A stretch of DNA of 64,000 bases from Hydractinia symbiolongicarpus (taxonomy: Eukaryota; Cnidaria; Hydrozoa; Anthoathecata; Hydractiniidae): contig NC_079875.1 of NCBI RefSeq assembly GCF_029227915.1, positions 32,431,501-32,495,500 on the forward strand. Reading direction: 5' to 3'. Positions 1 to 12,513 of the stretch are shown piece after piece; position 1 is the stretch's first letter; every line of letters starts with the position of its first letter. The notes beneath the pieces are model-generated. The model ran no database searches, was not told the origin of the DNA, and saw only the letters and a list, made by a program, of their open reading frames with translations. The position numbers were made by a program, and so were the translations under genes.

Positions 1-1563
1 CGGAGTTATGCTTTAAAAACATGATTCAGCTATCTATGGATGGTCCCAAGACAAACTGGAAGGTGCGCGAACTTTTAATCTCAACAACAACAACAACAAC
101 AACAATTTGGTAATATTTGATTTAATTCACAGATTTTGCGCCACAAGATGGATTGAGGACAAGGACGTAGCAGCAAGAGCAATTGAATTGTGGGACAATG
201 TTGTCAAAGTTATGTCTTATTGGGGGAGTCTCAGCAAAAGCAAACGGCCAAAGTGCAAATCATATGATGTTTTATTGGCTGCTTATAAGGACAAACTTAT
301 GGTCCCAAAGTTTACCTTACCTCAAGAATGTTGCAACGACCCTGAAATGTTACTTGGTTGCTTTCCAATTAGATAATTCAATGGTTCCTTTCTTGAGTGA
401 TGTGCTTGAGGGAATGACTAGAGAAATCATGAACCTTTTTATTCGTAAGGAGGTTATGACTGAAGCGAATACTCCTCGTAAACTTATTAACATTGATGTT
501 GAGGAGGTCCAGAATCGATTGCTAGTTGACATGGTGAACACAGGCACAGCTGTAAAGGCTATCTTGCGGTCAAGAGAGATAACAGATGGGGCAAAACATC
601 AGTTCCGAAAAGATTGTGTGGCTTTTCTAACTAATCTGATATTGAAGCTACAAGAGAGAAGTCCCTTGAAGTATCTTATCGTTCGATGCTTCTCCTCATT
701 ATCACCAGTCAATATGGTACAGAACCAACAGAAAGCTACAAGTCAGTTTATATCTTTGGTTGAAAAGCTTCATCAGGTTGATCATGTGTTGCCTTCTGTG
801 GCAGATACGGCAAAAGAAGAGCTTGAGAAATTCTTATCATCGCTCGACGCACCTACTAAGGAAGAGTTTGTGCAATTTGATTTCAGCAAATCAAGAGTGG
901 ATGAATTCCTAAGGCCGTATTTCAAAGATCAAAAAGCGTTATGGGCTACCTGTAAAGTGATCTTCACATTATCACACAGTCAATCTGCTGTTGAACGGGG
1001 ATTTAGTATCAATAAAGAACTGTTGATTGAGAATCTTCAAGAGAAATCTATTGTTAGCCAAAGAGTTGTATATGACCACCTACAATCATCCAGTGTGGAT
1101 TTGCATGAGTATCAATTGAGTAATGGTCTGTTGTTCAAGTAGTAAAGCTGCCAGACAAAGATACTGAACACATCTGGAAGACCAAAAAAGAAAAGTCAAC
1201 GAAGACAAGAAATCAAACAAAAGAAAATCAATAACAGACGAAATCAACAATGTTAAAAACTATAAGAAAAGATTAATCTCATCCATCAATGCACTGAACA
1301 GGGATATTAAAAAACTCTGCTACAAAGCTGAGGAATCTGAGAACATGGAATTTTTAGTTAGTTCGTAGTTTGTTGTTTTTCATCATGTAGAAAAAAGTAC
1401 TTTCAGCAAAGTTGTTCTCTAAATAATGAAATTTATGGTTTGTTTGATAATTGATTAATTTAGGGGTTTAATTTTTCTTAACGGTTTTGGTCATGGAAAA
1501 GTCAGGGAAAAGTCATGGAAAAGTCATGGAATTTCTTTTACCAAATTCTGTGGCCACCCTGCA
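1..1563 (+). pseudogene. Decayed hAT-like transposase fragment
   Basis: The window opens inside a transposon-derived reading frame with no start. A frame with HRFCATRWIEDKDVAARAIE is open over 107-376, then shifts by one base near 330-350 and continues to a stop at 1140-1142. The C-terminal part carries FTLSHSQSAVERGFSINKEL (about 963-1022), which resembles the C-terminal dimerisation region of hAT-family transposases. After the stop, 1143-1350 still reads as a lysine-rich coiled-coil in broken frames. The stretch 1484-1563 repeats GTCATGGAAAAGTCATGG and ends in GTGGCCACCCTG, which may be near the element end. The frameshift and missing 5' part make this a dead copy. Family assignment comes from motif recognition only. 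Confidence 0.7.
79..105. repeat. (CAA)n microsatellite
   Basis: About eight CAA/ACA triplets inside the decayed transposase frame, just before the conserved HRFC..RWIED stretch. Confidence 0.9.
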
Positions 1564-3473
1564 TCATCATCATTCTCGGGTAACGTATAATATCTACGAC
1601 AGCCCAAATAATAAAGAAAAATATTTTACGACAATGAAAGTGTGTGTGATAAAATGTTTTGAGCTAATAAGATCGGTCAGCTGTATGCAACAATGTTGTG
1701 AATAAAATTACCTTCAATTAAAAATATAAAACCACTTAAAATACTTTTTCATTGAAAACTTTTTTAGTTTTAGAAAAGTTTTAAAAAAATTATAATTATA
1801 TAAAATTTTAGTAATTATAAAAACGATCTAAGAAGTTTTTTATATAAGCGCATTTTCAAACATAAAAGCAACTTTATTTCTAAGTTAATAATTCTGTAGA
1901 GAAACTTCTTTCTCCTAATTATTTACTTTCTCCTAATTATTTATTATTTTTAAGTATCATGCTGTTGTGTGTATGATTTACAGTTAGTGTGTATTTTTAA
2001 TAATTTATTTTAAAATGCTGCGTATTTTAAAGAAAAAGAAAACAAGATTTTTACCAAAAATTCATGACTTATATATAGCAAAAAAAATTCCCTTTCGAAT
2101 GACATATTTATATTCCATGAAAATATTTGGAACATCCCTCTTTTCTGGAAAGATCCTTTTCAGAGGTGTTATATCCTTCACACTGAGGAAATATGTGTAA
2201 AATGACTTGAGCATATATGTTTACTCACAAAATTTGATTGCAAGCCAACATGCAGATCTCAAATTACGAGTTTGTCAGCAAAAAATTAAACGAGTGTCAT
2301 TTTGGCAAAAAAAATTTATGTTCATCAATTAACCGTCATAATATCTATGCATTGATAAAGTTTGAAATCACACCGCTTAACAGGTCTGAATTTACTGATG
2401 AAAGAAAATGTCCAAATTTGCTATTACTGAAATATGACATCATAATTCATGCAGCATAATTAAATCTGAGTTTCTTTAAATGTGAATATGTTGAGAATGA
2501 AAAGAACTTTTTAAAAAATTTAAGAAGACTTTTGAGCTAACTTTTTAAGTTCTATAATATAAGTCCAACATCATTTTATACCCTGGGTTCCCTTGAAGTT
2601 CTCCTTGTGCTGGTAGTTAAATGTATTGTCCATGTTTCCTACAATGGTTTCTCCCAATAATTATTTGGTCACTGATGGCTGTATCTTCAGCTGTGTTGTG
2701 AACTGACAGTCTTTCTTTAAATTTCATTGCAAAATGTCATAAAGAGTCAGTCATCTGTATTGAAAATTCTTGAGAGCTATTTTTTCCATAGGCTTGTAAT
2801 ATTCTTTTATTTGTTTCCACGTGCATTGGAGCAGAGGTTATCAAAAAATTGTTGTCCTTATCCTCTGGTTTCCATCCTTAATGTATCTGTTCAAGAGTAA
2901 GTTTCTGGTCTGGATGTGAAAATTGCCATCTAGTATTTGCTGCGTCCATGACTTTCTGTGGTGGGTTGTGGGTCTCGTGCCACAGTAGTGAATGCTTTCA
3001 GAGTGCAACTGTGTGGAGATCAGTCATATTTATTAAGACACTTGTTTTGTATAGCCTATGCTTTGTGACATGATCTATCTAAGCTGTTGGATTCTAGGCT
3101 AAAGTTTATTTGTTGTAAATGTATATATGCTTAAATGTTGATGCATGTGTCTTTTTTTATCCATTTTTATGAACAATTGACCTATTGTTTTTAACTTGAA
3201 ATCCCAACCTGAGATCTTTACAATTGGAATTATGTTGGCTGGAAAGCAGTGTTAAGGATGTGAAACTGATATCCTTTAATATATTTTAGTGTCATGAAAG
3301 ATAGCATAGTACAAAAAATCCAAGACTTATTACCAGTTCCTTTGTGGGTTTCTGTTATTGTGTTTGGTCCTCTACTTCCAGTTTTTATTCTCGTCATATA
3401 TTGTATCGATTGGTATACTCAGGTGAGCCCTTTTTTATGAGGATGCCTTTCTTGCTGAGCTTCATTTGTCTTA
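1564..3473. other. AT-rich stretch without a recognisable host gene
   Basis: Only short open frames without exon-like signals. Minus-strand translation of about 2590-3010 gives interrupted pieces (KFKERLSVHNTAEDTAISDQ and similar) that look like a worn retroelement frame, but no diagnostic motif was found. A segment near 3190-3230 (TTTTTAACTTGAAATCCCA) recurs with few changes near 13950, so part of this region is a dispersed repeat. Confidence 0.4.
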
Positions 3474-6461
3474 AATATATTCAAGTTGAAGTAGAGACAA
3501 CATTTCTGCAATATATATTCAAGTTGAAGTAGGGACAACATTTCTGCAATATATATTCAAGTTGAAGTAGAGACAACATTTCTGCAATATATATTCAAGT
3601 TGAAGTAGGGACAACATTTCTGCAATATATATTCAAGTTGAAGTAGGGACAACATTTCTGCAATATATATTTAAGTTGAAGTAGGGGACAACATTTCTGC
3701 AATATATATTCAAGTTGAAGTAGAGACAACATTTCTGCAATATATATTCAAGTTGAAGTAGGGACAACATTTCTGCAATATATATTCAAGTTGAAGTAGG
3801 GACAACATTTCTGCAATATATATTCAAGTTGAAGTAGGGACAACATTTCTGCAATATATATTCAAGTTGAAGTAGAGACAACATTTCTGCAATATATATT
3901 CAAGTTGAAGTAGAGACAACATTTCTGCAATATATATTCAAGTTGAAGTAGGGACAACATTTCTGCAATATATATTCAAGTTGAAGTAGGGGACAACATT
4001 TCTGCAATATATATTCAAGTTGAAGTAGGGACAACATTTCTGCAATATATATTTAAAGTGAAGTAGGGGACAACATTTCTGCAATATATATTCAAGTTGA
4101 AGTAGAGACAACATTTCTGCAATATATATTCAAGTTGAAGTAGGGACAACATTTCTGCAATATATATTCAAGTTGAAGTAGGGACAACATTTCTGCAATA
4201 TATATTCAAGTTGAAGTAGGGACAACATTTCTGCAATATATATTCAAGTTGAAGTAGGGACAACATTTCTGCAATATATATTCAAGTTGAAGTAGAGACA
4301 ACATTTCTGCAATATATATTCAAGTTGAAGTAGGGACAACATTTCTGCAATATATATTCAAGTTGAAGTAGAGGACAACATTTCTGCAATATATATTCAA
4401 GTTGAAGTAGGGACAACATTTCTGCAATATATATTCAAGTTGAAGTAGGGACAACATTTCTGCAGTACATATTCAAGTTGAAGTAGGGGACAACATTTCT
4501 GCAATATATATTCAAGTTGAAGTAGAGGACAACATTTCTGCAATATATATTCAAGTTGAAGTAGGGACAACATTTCTGCAATATATATTCAAGTTGAAGT
4601 AGGGACAACATTTCTGCAGTACATATTCAAGTTGAAGTAGGGACAACATTTCTGCAATATATATTCAAGTTGAAGTAGGGACAACATTTCTGCAATATAT
4701 ATTCAAGTTGAAGTAGGGACAACATTTCTGCAATATATATTCAAGTTGAAGTAGGGACAACATTTCTGCAATATATATTCAAGTTGAAGTAGGGACAACA
4801 TTTCTGCAATATATATTCAAGTTGAAGTAGGGACAACATTTCTGCAATATATATTTAAGTTGAAGTAGGGGACAACATTTCTGCAATATATATTCAAGTT
4901 GAAGTAGGGACAACATTTCTGCAATATATATTTAAGTTGAAGTAGGGGACAACATTTCTGCAATATATATTCAAGTTGAAGTAGGGACAACATTTCTGCA
5001 ATATATATTCAAGTTGAAGTAGGGACAACATTTCTGCAATATATATTCAAGTTGAAGTAGGGACAACATTTCTGCAATATATATTCAAGTTGAAGTAGGG
5101 ACAACATTTCTGCAATATATATTCAAGTTGAAGTAGGGACAACATTTCTGCAATATATATTCAAGTTGAAGTAGGGACAACATTTCTGCAGTATATATTC
5201 AAGTTGAAGTAGAGACAACATTTCTGCAATATATATTCAAGTTGAAGTAGGGACAACATTTCTACAATATATATTCAAGTTGAAGTAGGGACAACATTTC
5301 TGCAATATATATTCAAGTTGAAGTAGGGACAACATTTCTGCAGTACATATTCAAGTTGAAGTAGAGGACAACATTTCTGCAATATATATTCAAGTTGAAG
5401 TAGGGACAACATTTCTGCAATATATATTCAAGTTGAAGTAGGGACAACATTTCTGCAATATATATTCAAGTTGAAGTAGGGACAACATTTCTGCAATATA
5501 TATTCAAGTTGAAGTAGAGGACAACATTTCTGCAATATATATTCAAGTTGAAGTAGAGGACAACATTTCTGCAATATATATTCAAGTTGAAGTAGAGACA
5601 ACATTTCTGCAATATATATTTAAGTTGAAGTAGAGACAACATTTCTGCAATATATATTCAAGTTGAAGTAGGGACAACATTTCTGCAATATATATTCAAG
5701 TTGAAGTAGGGACAACATTTCTGCAGTACATATTCAAGTTGAAGTAGGGGACAACATTTCTGCAATATATATTCAAGTTGAAGTAGAGGACAACATTTCT
5801 GCAATATATATTCAAGTTGAAGTAGGGACAACATTTCTGCAGTACATATTCAAGTTGAAGTAGACACAACATTTCTGCAATATATATTCAAGTTAAAGTA
5901 GGGACAACATTTCTGCAATATATATTCAAGTTGAAGTAGGGACAACATTTCTGCAATATATATTCAAGTTGAAGTAGGGACAACATTTCTGCAGTACATA
6001 TTCAAGTTGAAGTAGGGACAACATTTCTGCAATATATATTCAATTTGAAGTAGAGACAACATTTCTGCAATATATATTCAAGTTGAAGTAGGGACAACAT
6101 TTCTGCAATATATATTCAAGTTGAAGTAGGGACAACATTTCTGCAATATATATTCAAGTTGAAGTAGGGACAACATTTCTGCAATATATATTTAAGTTGA
6201 AGTAGGGACAACATTTCTGCAGTACATATTCAAGTTGAAGTAGGGACAACATTTCTGCAGTACATATTCAAGTTGAAGTAGGGACAACATTTCTGCAATA
6301 TATATTTAAGTTGAAGTAGGGGACAACATTTCTGCAATATATATTCAAGTTGAAGTAGAGACAACATTTCTGCAATATATATTCAAGTTGAAGTAGGGAC
6401 AACATTTCTGCAATATATATTCAAGTTGAAGTAGGGGACAACATTTCTGCAATATATATTC
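3474..6461. repeat. 38-bp minisatellite, about 78 copies
   Basis: Nearly 3 kb of uninterrupted tandem repeat. The unit reads CAATATATATTCAAGTTGAA followed by GTAGGGACAACATTTCTG, 38 bp in all. Common variants are GAGACAAC for GGGACAAC, 39-bp units with an added G (GGGGACAAC or GAGGACAAC), GCAGTACATATTC for GCAATATATATTC, and TTTAAG for TTCAAG. The array stops at ATATATATTCG. There is no long reading frame in it. The unit contains its own TATATATA core. Confidence 0.98.
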
Positions 6462-6505
6462 GTTACTTATTTTATTTTATTATGTTAGTGCATAAACATC
6501 GATGC

Positions 6506-6515
6506 GTCACGTGAC
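6506..6515. promoter_or_regulatory. Palindromic E-box GTCACGTGAC upstream of TRIT1
   Basis: A perfect 10-bp palindrome centred on CACGTG, 24 bp before the TRIT1 start codon and inside the 77-bp gap between the minisatellite and the gene. This core is the site bound by bHLH-zip factors such as USF and TFE. A promoter role is inferred from position. Confidence 0.5.
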
Positions 6516-6538
6516 ACCTGTAAAAAAGCAAAGTCAAC

Positions 6539-8462
6539 ATGAGTGTGCAGACAATGAGAAATATGTTCGCTTCACCTATCATATTTATCCTTGGTAGTAC
6601 TGCCACTGGAAAATCGAAGCTTGGTATTGAACTTGCCAAGAGGTTAAATGGTGAGATAATTAGTGCAGACTCGATGCAAGTTTACAAGGGATTGGAGATT
6701 ATCACTAACAAAGTAAGCGTAGAAGAGCGGGCTGAAGTGACACACCACCTTCTTGACGTTATAACACCACCTGCAGAATACTCTGTCAGTGAGTTTCGTT
6801 GCGCTGCACTTGATATTATCCAGCAGTTGTTTTGTGCTCACAAACTTCCTGTGGTTGTGGGTGGGACCAATTATTACATAGAAGCTTTATTGTGGAATTT
6901 CTTAATGGATGATACCAGCTCGCCTGATAGTAAGTAAAAGAACAAACCATATCCCAGATACGGGAGTAAGTGGGTACACAAAAGGAACGAGCTAAGAACA
7001 TTTTGTTTTTTTCTTTCAAATGTACCTTACTTGTGCAAGATATGTTTTAGATATGTCTTTTAATAAAAAAGAACTGTTGTTTTACGAGGCTTTTTTAAGA
7101 CGCTGTGGTGTGAGAAGAAATAATTAACTAATCAGGTCAGTGGACCAGTTGGAAAAATCCGCATTATTAGGGGAGGTAAAATTATACGGAGATACATTTT
7201 GATGATGTCATCAAAGTGTATATACAAAAAAATCAGAAATTTGTTAACTTGTTCCGAAACGCTGATCAAAATAATTTATTTTCTTTCCGATGTATACCAT
7301 GAAGGAGATATTAAGGTTTGAAGGATTTCCATGACGTTATTAACCCGTCGAATCAGAGACGGATTGGTTGGTCCCATTGTTAATTGGCGTTACCACCCGT
7401 TTACATGTTATTTAGCCTCAAAGTTGCAAGTGCAGTGCAGTCATGTTAGCGCTGCACTAAATTCTGTGTTTATTTAATTTAATGCCTCACTACACTAGAA
7501 TATTATTTCGATTTTTTTTCATAGTGCTTCAGACTCGAAAAGAGTTAGGATCGAATAAACGAGCAAAAATAGACGGCGATACGTTTGAACAACTCATCTC
7601 TGTCGATCCCGAACGGGCTGCGGAGCTGCATCCAAATGACACGCGAAAAATAGCAAGAAGTTTGCAAGTGTTTCGTACTACTGGAAAAAAACATTCCGAG
7701 TTGTTGAAAGAACAGAGACAGCAACCTGGTGCAAGTCCGTTAGGTAAGACGTATACATAGTACGGCCCAATCACAGTTTCGAAATATTTATTACGCTCTT
7801 GAATTTCAGGTGGTCCGCTCCGCTTTTCCAAAGCTCTCATCTTTTGGCTAACTTGTGACCAAGGCGAGCTGGATAAGAGAATATCAGAGCGAGTTGATAG
7901 CATGCTGTCTAAAGGACTCGATGAAGAAGTTACAAAATTTTACGAGAACTACAGAAAATCCAAAAAGACGCTAGGTACAGATAGCACGTTATATCAAGAA
8001 GGGTTGTTTCAAGCTATAGGATTTAAAGAATTTCATGATTATTTTACATGCGACGATAAAGAAAAGGAAGAAGCACATTTAAGAGAAGGTTTAAGTGCGC
8101 TCAAGCGTGTCACTATAAAATATTCTAAAAAACAAAGAACTTGGATACAAAACCGTTTCTTATCTCGACATGGCGAAACCACTCCTGACATATACGAGTT
8201 GGACGCCACGAACCTGGACACGTGGAAGGCTGACGTTCTGCAAAAAGCTGTCGATATTACTCGTGCATTTCTTGCAAACTCTGAAATCCCTGTAGCGCCA
8301 GTAGAAAAACGAAGTGTTAACCTGAATGCGAAAAGGAAGTTCATTTGTGAGACGTGTGGCGGAAGGACGATAATGGGAGAGGCGAGTTGGAAGGAGCATG
8401 TTTCTTCGAAGCGGCACAAATATTTTATAAAAAAACAGTTAAAAGAAGTTCTGCCATCTTGA
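6539..8462 (+). CDS. TRIT1: tRNA dimethylallyltransferase (TRIT1-like), 3 exons
   Basis: Transfers a dimethylallyl group to A37 of tRNAs reading UNN codons, giving i6A37 in cytosol and mitochondria (family knowledge). Exons 6539-6929, 7525-7743 and 7810-8462 join in phase to 1263 nt, 420 aa; the human protein is somewhat longer. Exon 1 holds the P-loop GSTATGKSKL (about residues 19-28), the family stretch ISADSMQVYKGLEI and VVGGTNYYIEALLW. Exon 2 has DPERAAELHPNDTRKIARSL, exon 3 GGPLRFSKALIFWL and QAIGFKEFHDY. The C-terminus carries a matrin-type C2H2 finger (CETCGG...H...H), as in animal TRIT1. The Pro-Leu-Gly-Gly-Pro junction spans intron 2, supporting that splice. The ATG is the first in frame and lies just downstream of a large minisatellite. 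Confidence 0.92.
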
Positions 8463-9813
8463 AATTTATTTTATCATCGAATCACTGGATGTATTTAACG
8501 TTAACGTTGTTTACATATTTAATGACAGAGGACGTTTCAACACAATATACACTGAAATGAAATAGCGACCTAAGATGTCTTTGTTGTACCGGATTCAATG
8601 AAAGTTTTGAACGCAAAAAACTTTCACTGTGTCAAATTTAATTCTAACATGGCAGATATTTAAATAACTCGCCTTGCATTTAATAGTTGATACTAATACA
8701 AATTCAAAATATTTCGCGATCTATCTGCTGCCAACGCCCTATTTATTGAATACGCGCTGGTGAGAAGATGGCACTAAAATATTTATGAAAATATTCAGAT
8801 ATCAATCCAATTAATATCTATTTATTTATATACTCCCTGCATTATTTATCTGTACTGTGAAAACTCGCAGTTTTTAGCCTTTTGACATTATTTCGCACAG
8901 CGCGACATGTTTTGGATAATAGAGAGTATTTTTAACTGATTTGCCTCCCACGCGGTTCAGGGTTGCGAAAGTCAGTCTACTTTTGATTTTAGGGCTTGAC
9001 GATACTAATTTTTAATGTTTCGATGTTTAGGCAGAGTAAAATTATAAACGTTACATTGATGTTTAGCGTTCACTTCTCGATTTGTGAGTCATTTCGCAAA
9101 ATTAACAGGAAAAAAATGAAACACGAGAGTTCTGTTTCATTGGTTATTTATTTCGATGTAAAAAAAACATTTGAAAACACCATACTTGTTGTTTCAATAA
9201 ATTTGCGTTAATTTTTGTTGGCGTGATCTTGATATTTGATCCAACAAAACGCGGAATGATTGATTGCATTATCGCCTCTCATGTGGAGAGCGTTTTTTTA
9301 TGGTGTCAAATATGCATTATTGTTACAACATTTTTTGTTTAATTTTTCAATTTTTTCATTTTGTCAATATTAATACAATGTCAGAAATATGTTCTAACAC
9401 ATTTTTGACATCACCAACCCGTTTTTTATAAAAACATGCTGAGAGAGAAAAAAAAAACTCAAACTGGGACGCATTTAAGTAAGTTCTCCGTCGGTTAATC
9501 ACCACCGCTAACAAATCAACCACGTGTTCCGTAAAACGAAGGGTATGGATTTTGATATGGTTGCTTATGACCTGCTTCGATTATTTACTATTGTAAGCAG
9601 TTTTTTTTTACCTAAGGCTATTTGGTATTCGAAACCAATTTCTTTTCTTACGTAATGGTTCAAGATTATTTATAGCTCTTCGTGGCAGATGTTTTAATTC
9701 TGAAAGAAGGACACACAATCAGATGACAGTGTTGTTAAATCATGTTATTGCTGACATGAATAAATACGCGTGGACATCCACAAACAACACAGTCGAACGC
9801 ACGCCAGTGCAAC
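8463..9813. other. Intergenic DNA between TRIT1 and the PH-domain gene
   Basis: AT-rich, with no exon-like frame on either strand and no clear repeat. It should contain the TRIT1 3' end and the promoter of the next gene, but neither a convincing poly(A) site nor a core promoter could be singled out. Confidence 0.4.
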
Positions 9814-11867
9814 ATGAGGTTGGATGATATCAGTTGTGTCATACTCGAAGACTTCTTCGTCAAATCGCCGCCTCCAGAAAAGTTCGATCAACTCAAGTCG
9901 TGGCACAGGCGCTTTTTTGCGTTAGTGCGTTTGACCCATGACAAGTTGAATAACTTAGTCAAAAAGAGTCAGCAGAATATACGCGGAGAATTATTTTTGG
10001 TGTACTGGGAGCACAAAACTGACCGCGACAAAGGGAAGAAACCTCTGCGTGAGTTCTTTAAGTTCTTTTTTCTTGTCTTTGCAACAACCTTACGCTAATT
10101 TTTAAGTGTTAACTTACCAATATTAACTCGCTAGTATTAATTCGACAGTTGGCTTTGGTGCATTGTTTTCGTTATATAGCTAAAAAGTTATACATCTTTT
10201 CCTTTCAGTTCTGGCGTCGTACTTTTCTGTCTGAAATGGTGACAGCCTGAGTAATCATTTTTGTTTTGTTAGGAACAATTGCAATCTCGAAGGATGATGC
10301 GGTATACATGCGGGAACATCCATTTTTTCCTGCTCAATACCCACATGTGTTGGCTATCTATACTAAAACAAGACAGTATTATTTATGTGCGTATTCTGAG
10401 ACACAAAAAAAACTTTGGTATGATTCGCTAATTCATTTACTACAACTGGATAGTGAGTTTGGAATGATACTTCCGATCACAGAAACAGAACAAAACGAGG
10501 AGGAACCGGTAAATGTAATATCAAAGTTGAGGTAATCGATACAAAAAAATTATTTTCTCTTTCTCTTCAATTTTTATTTTTAGATCTACGCCTCACTGTT
10601 GGACGTTTTGGACGATGATGAGACACGGAGTTGTTCGTCATGTGAAAGGTAAGCGAGACAATTACGTCATCACAACCTCTGATGTGAACATGATGTTACA
10701 CAAAGAGAGTAAACATTTTCACAAAACATGTTTACTTGTTTACATTCCGCACATTGAACATACTTTTATCCTTTTTTGGGTTCGAAAATATAACAGCTAA
10801 AATGATATTTGCGTTTTCTATTTTTACCCGAGTTGTACACCTCTCATGGCGGACACCTAACAAAAATGTTCTCTAAAAAGAAGTGTCCAGTACATGAAGG
10901 TTTTTTTTAAAAAATTAGCTTATTTTGTTTCAAGAACCTAAGTTAAAAATATAAAAAGACAAGACAATATCCGCTGTGTCCGCTGCATGGAGGTTTAGTT
11001 ATGAGAGTTTGACAGTTATTTTGTCTGTTTCAGAGAAAAGTGTCCATGGTGAGAGGTTTCACAGTTTGTCCATGTCATCATCATTTATTTTCGCAAGAAT
11101 TTAGTAATAATTAATAAATGACTAGTCGTTAGCCCGTGGAAAAACCCACGGGTTCGCCCGTCCTTTTTTGTACCGCATTGCGTGCGTCTCGCTACCTGCG
11201 CAGCTAAGCTGCCATTTTGCGTGACAGACAGAAAAAAAAATTTTTGGCGGGAATTTAATCGCTACCTTTTAGATTAAACATGCATCGGACATCCGAAAGT
11301 TCGTGCTGGAGAGATTTTCACAGTGTTGGAAATAAAAATCGTGATTCCGGAATATCATCCATCACAAATGCTTCAAAATCATCTAATGAGGACGAAAATA
11401 TGGAGAGGGAGCCTCGTTTAGAAAGGATTCACTCGTTAATAACAGACGCAGATGACTCTTCTTCGTGGTCTGAAAACGGGAATTTATACGAGCGTATGGA
11501 TGAACTTGTAGTTAATAAGGCGATGCTCAAGAGCAGAGGAGAAGAGCGACGTTTTTCCGGAACAGACATTGTAACGAAAAAAAAAGAGATACTCGGAAAC
11601 GAAAATCTTCGTCGATATTCTTCCCCTTTTCTAAAAATTGCAGAATCAACAGAAATGCTGGATTCCAATTTTTATGACATCCCGACGTCTCCTCGAAATC
11701 TTGCAAAATCGGTCCCCCGCAGAGGATATAAAAAGTTGACTTTCTATGACATTACACTTGAGATACCTAGTAACAGCGTGGTGAAGATTACCCAGAATGA
11801 GTTGCGAGTTAAGACAAGCGAACGAGAATGGACTTTAACGAAGGGTTCAGATTTAAATTTGTTGTAA
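9814..11867 (+). CDS. PH-domain adaptor-like protein with tyrosine motifs, 4 exons
   Basis: Exons 9814-10048, 10273-10508, 10584-10648 and 11273-11867 join in phase (1, 0, 2) to 1131 nt, 376 aa. Residues about 1-145 form a PH domain: basic N-terminal strands (SWHRRFFALVRL), a long beta1-beta2 insertion, and a closing helix with the invariant tryptophan (SETQKKLWYDSLIHLLQ). The rest is Ser/Glu-rich and probably disordered, with tyrosines in SH2-ligand-like settings: PIYASLL (about 158), NLYERMD (about 251), FYDIPTSP (about 313) and FYDITLEIP (about 337). PH plus YDIP-type motifs recall GAB/DOK scaffolds that bring SH2 proteins to membranes, but neither an IRS-type PTB domain nor a GRB2-binding motif was seen. 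Orthology is unresolved; the role is inferred. Confidence 0.75.
11122..11237 (-). mobile_element. Short, truncated Helitron-type element in the last intron of the PH gene
   Basis: Read on the minus strand the segment ends in a GC-rich hairpin (CCCGTGGGTTTTTCCACGGG), then CTAACGACTAG followed by T. This is the Helitron 3' signature: hairpin, about ten bases, CTRR, insertion before T. The other side keeps the subterminal TCTGTCTGTCACGCAAAATG shared with the Helitron at 37306-38841, but the TC 5' end is lost in an A-run. It ends about 35 bp before the last exon's acceptor. Confidence 0.7.
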
Positions 11868-12513
11868 TTGAAACAAGAACGAAATTGTATATTAAATTAC
11901 AGAGTCAACAAAATATTGGACTGTATGAAGTGAATCAACCGTCCAATCAATTACTTCTCCATAACGGCAATATCGAATTTGCTACACATGCGCAGGCGCA
12001 TAAATAAATTTTACAATGTATACACGCTTCAGAATTTTTTTTTGGGATATTTGCAAATATTTGTAATTTAAAAATATGTGTAATTTATTTACCGATTGCG
12101 GATTTTATACTATATTGTTTACTGTTTAGTATGTCTGAATTTCTTCTTGATTTTTGTTTGTGGGGTAAATCCTTACTACGAATCGGGATATTTTTATTGT
12201 ACAAAGAAAAACGCTGACAACCAAAGCCATGAAAAATTATGGTCAGAAAACGCTTTCACCAGAGCACGCTACATCACAACACCCTTATGAAAATCAATTT
12301 TATGTATATCAGTTATAACTTGAATGAATTCATATAAATCCAAAAGAGAATTTAAATACTCTCGAGTTAGTAGGGGAGATTGCATCATCATTCCCCTTTG
12401 TTTTTGGCATACAACGCCCCCACCGCCAGCCCCTCCCCCCTCACATACGTTATAATAACACAATGCTACTTGAAGAAAACTTATTTGACAAATCCCTCAA
12501 AAATCTTTGTAAA
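11868..12513. other. 3' flank of the PH-domain gene, no gene seen
   Basis: AT-rich, no exon-like frame. Includes a C-rich patch at about 12414-12442. The transcript 3' end must lie here but no poly(A) signal is clear. Confidence 0.4.

Noticed and set aside
3474-6461. Regular 38-bp repeats considered as a CRISPR array
   Set aside because: The units are contiguous with no unique spacers, and the window is a eukaryotic genome.
8039-8419. 126-codon minus-strand open frame opposite TRIT1
   Set aside because: Shadow of the TRIT1 last exon, with no splice or domain support.
9280-9305. Stem-loop CTCTCATGTGGAGAG followed by T-run as a terminator
   Set aside because: Intrinsic terminators do not apply to this eukaryotic context and no Pol III gene lies upstream.
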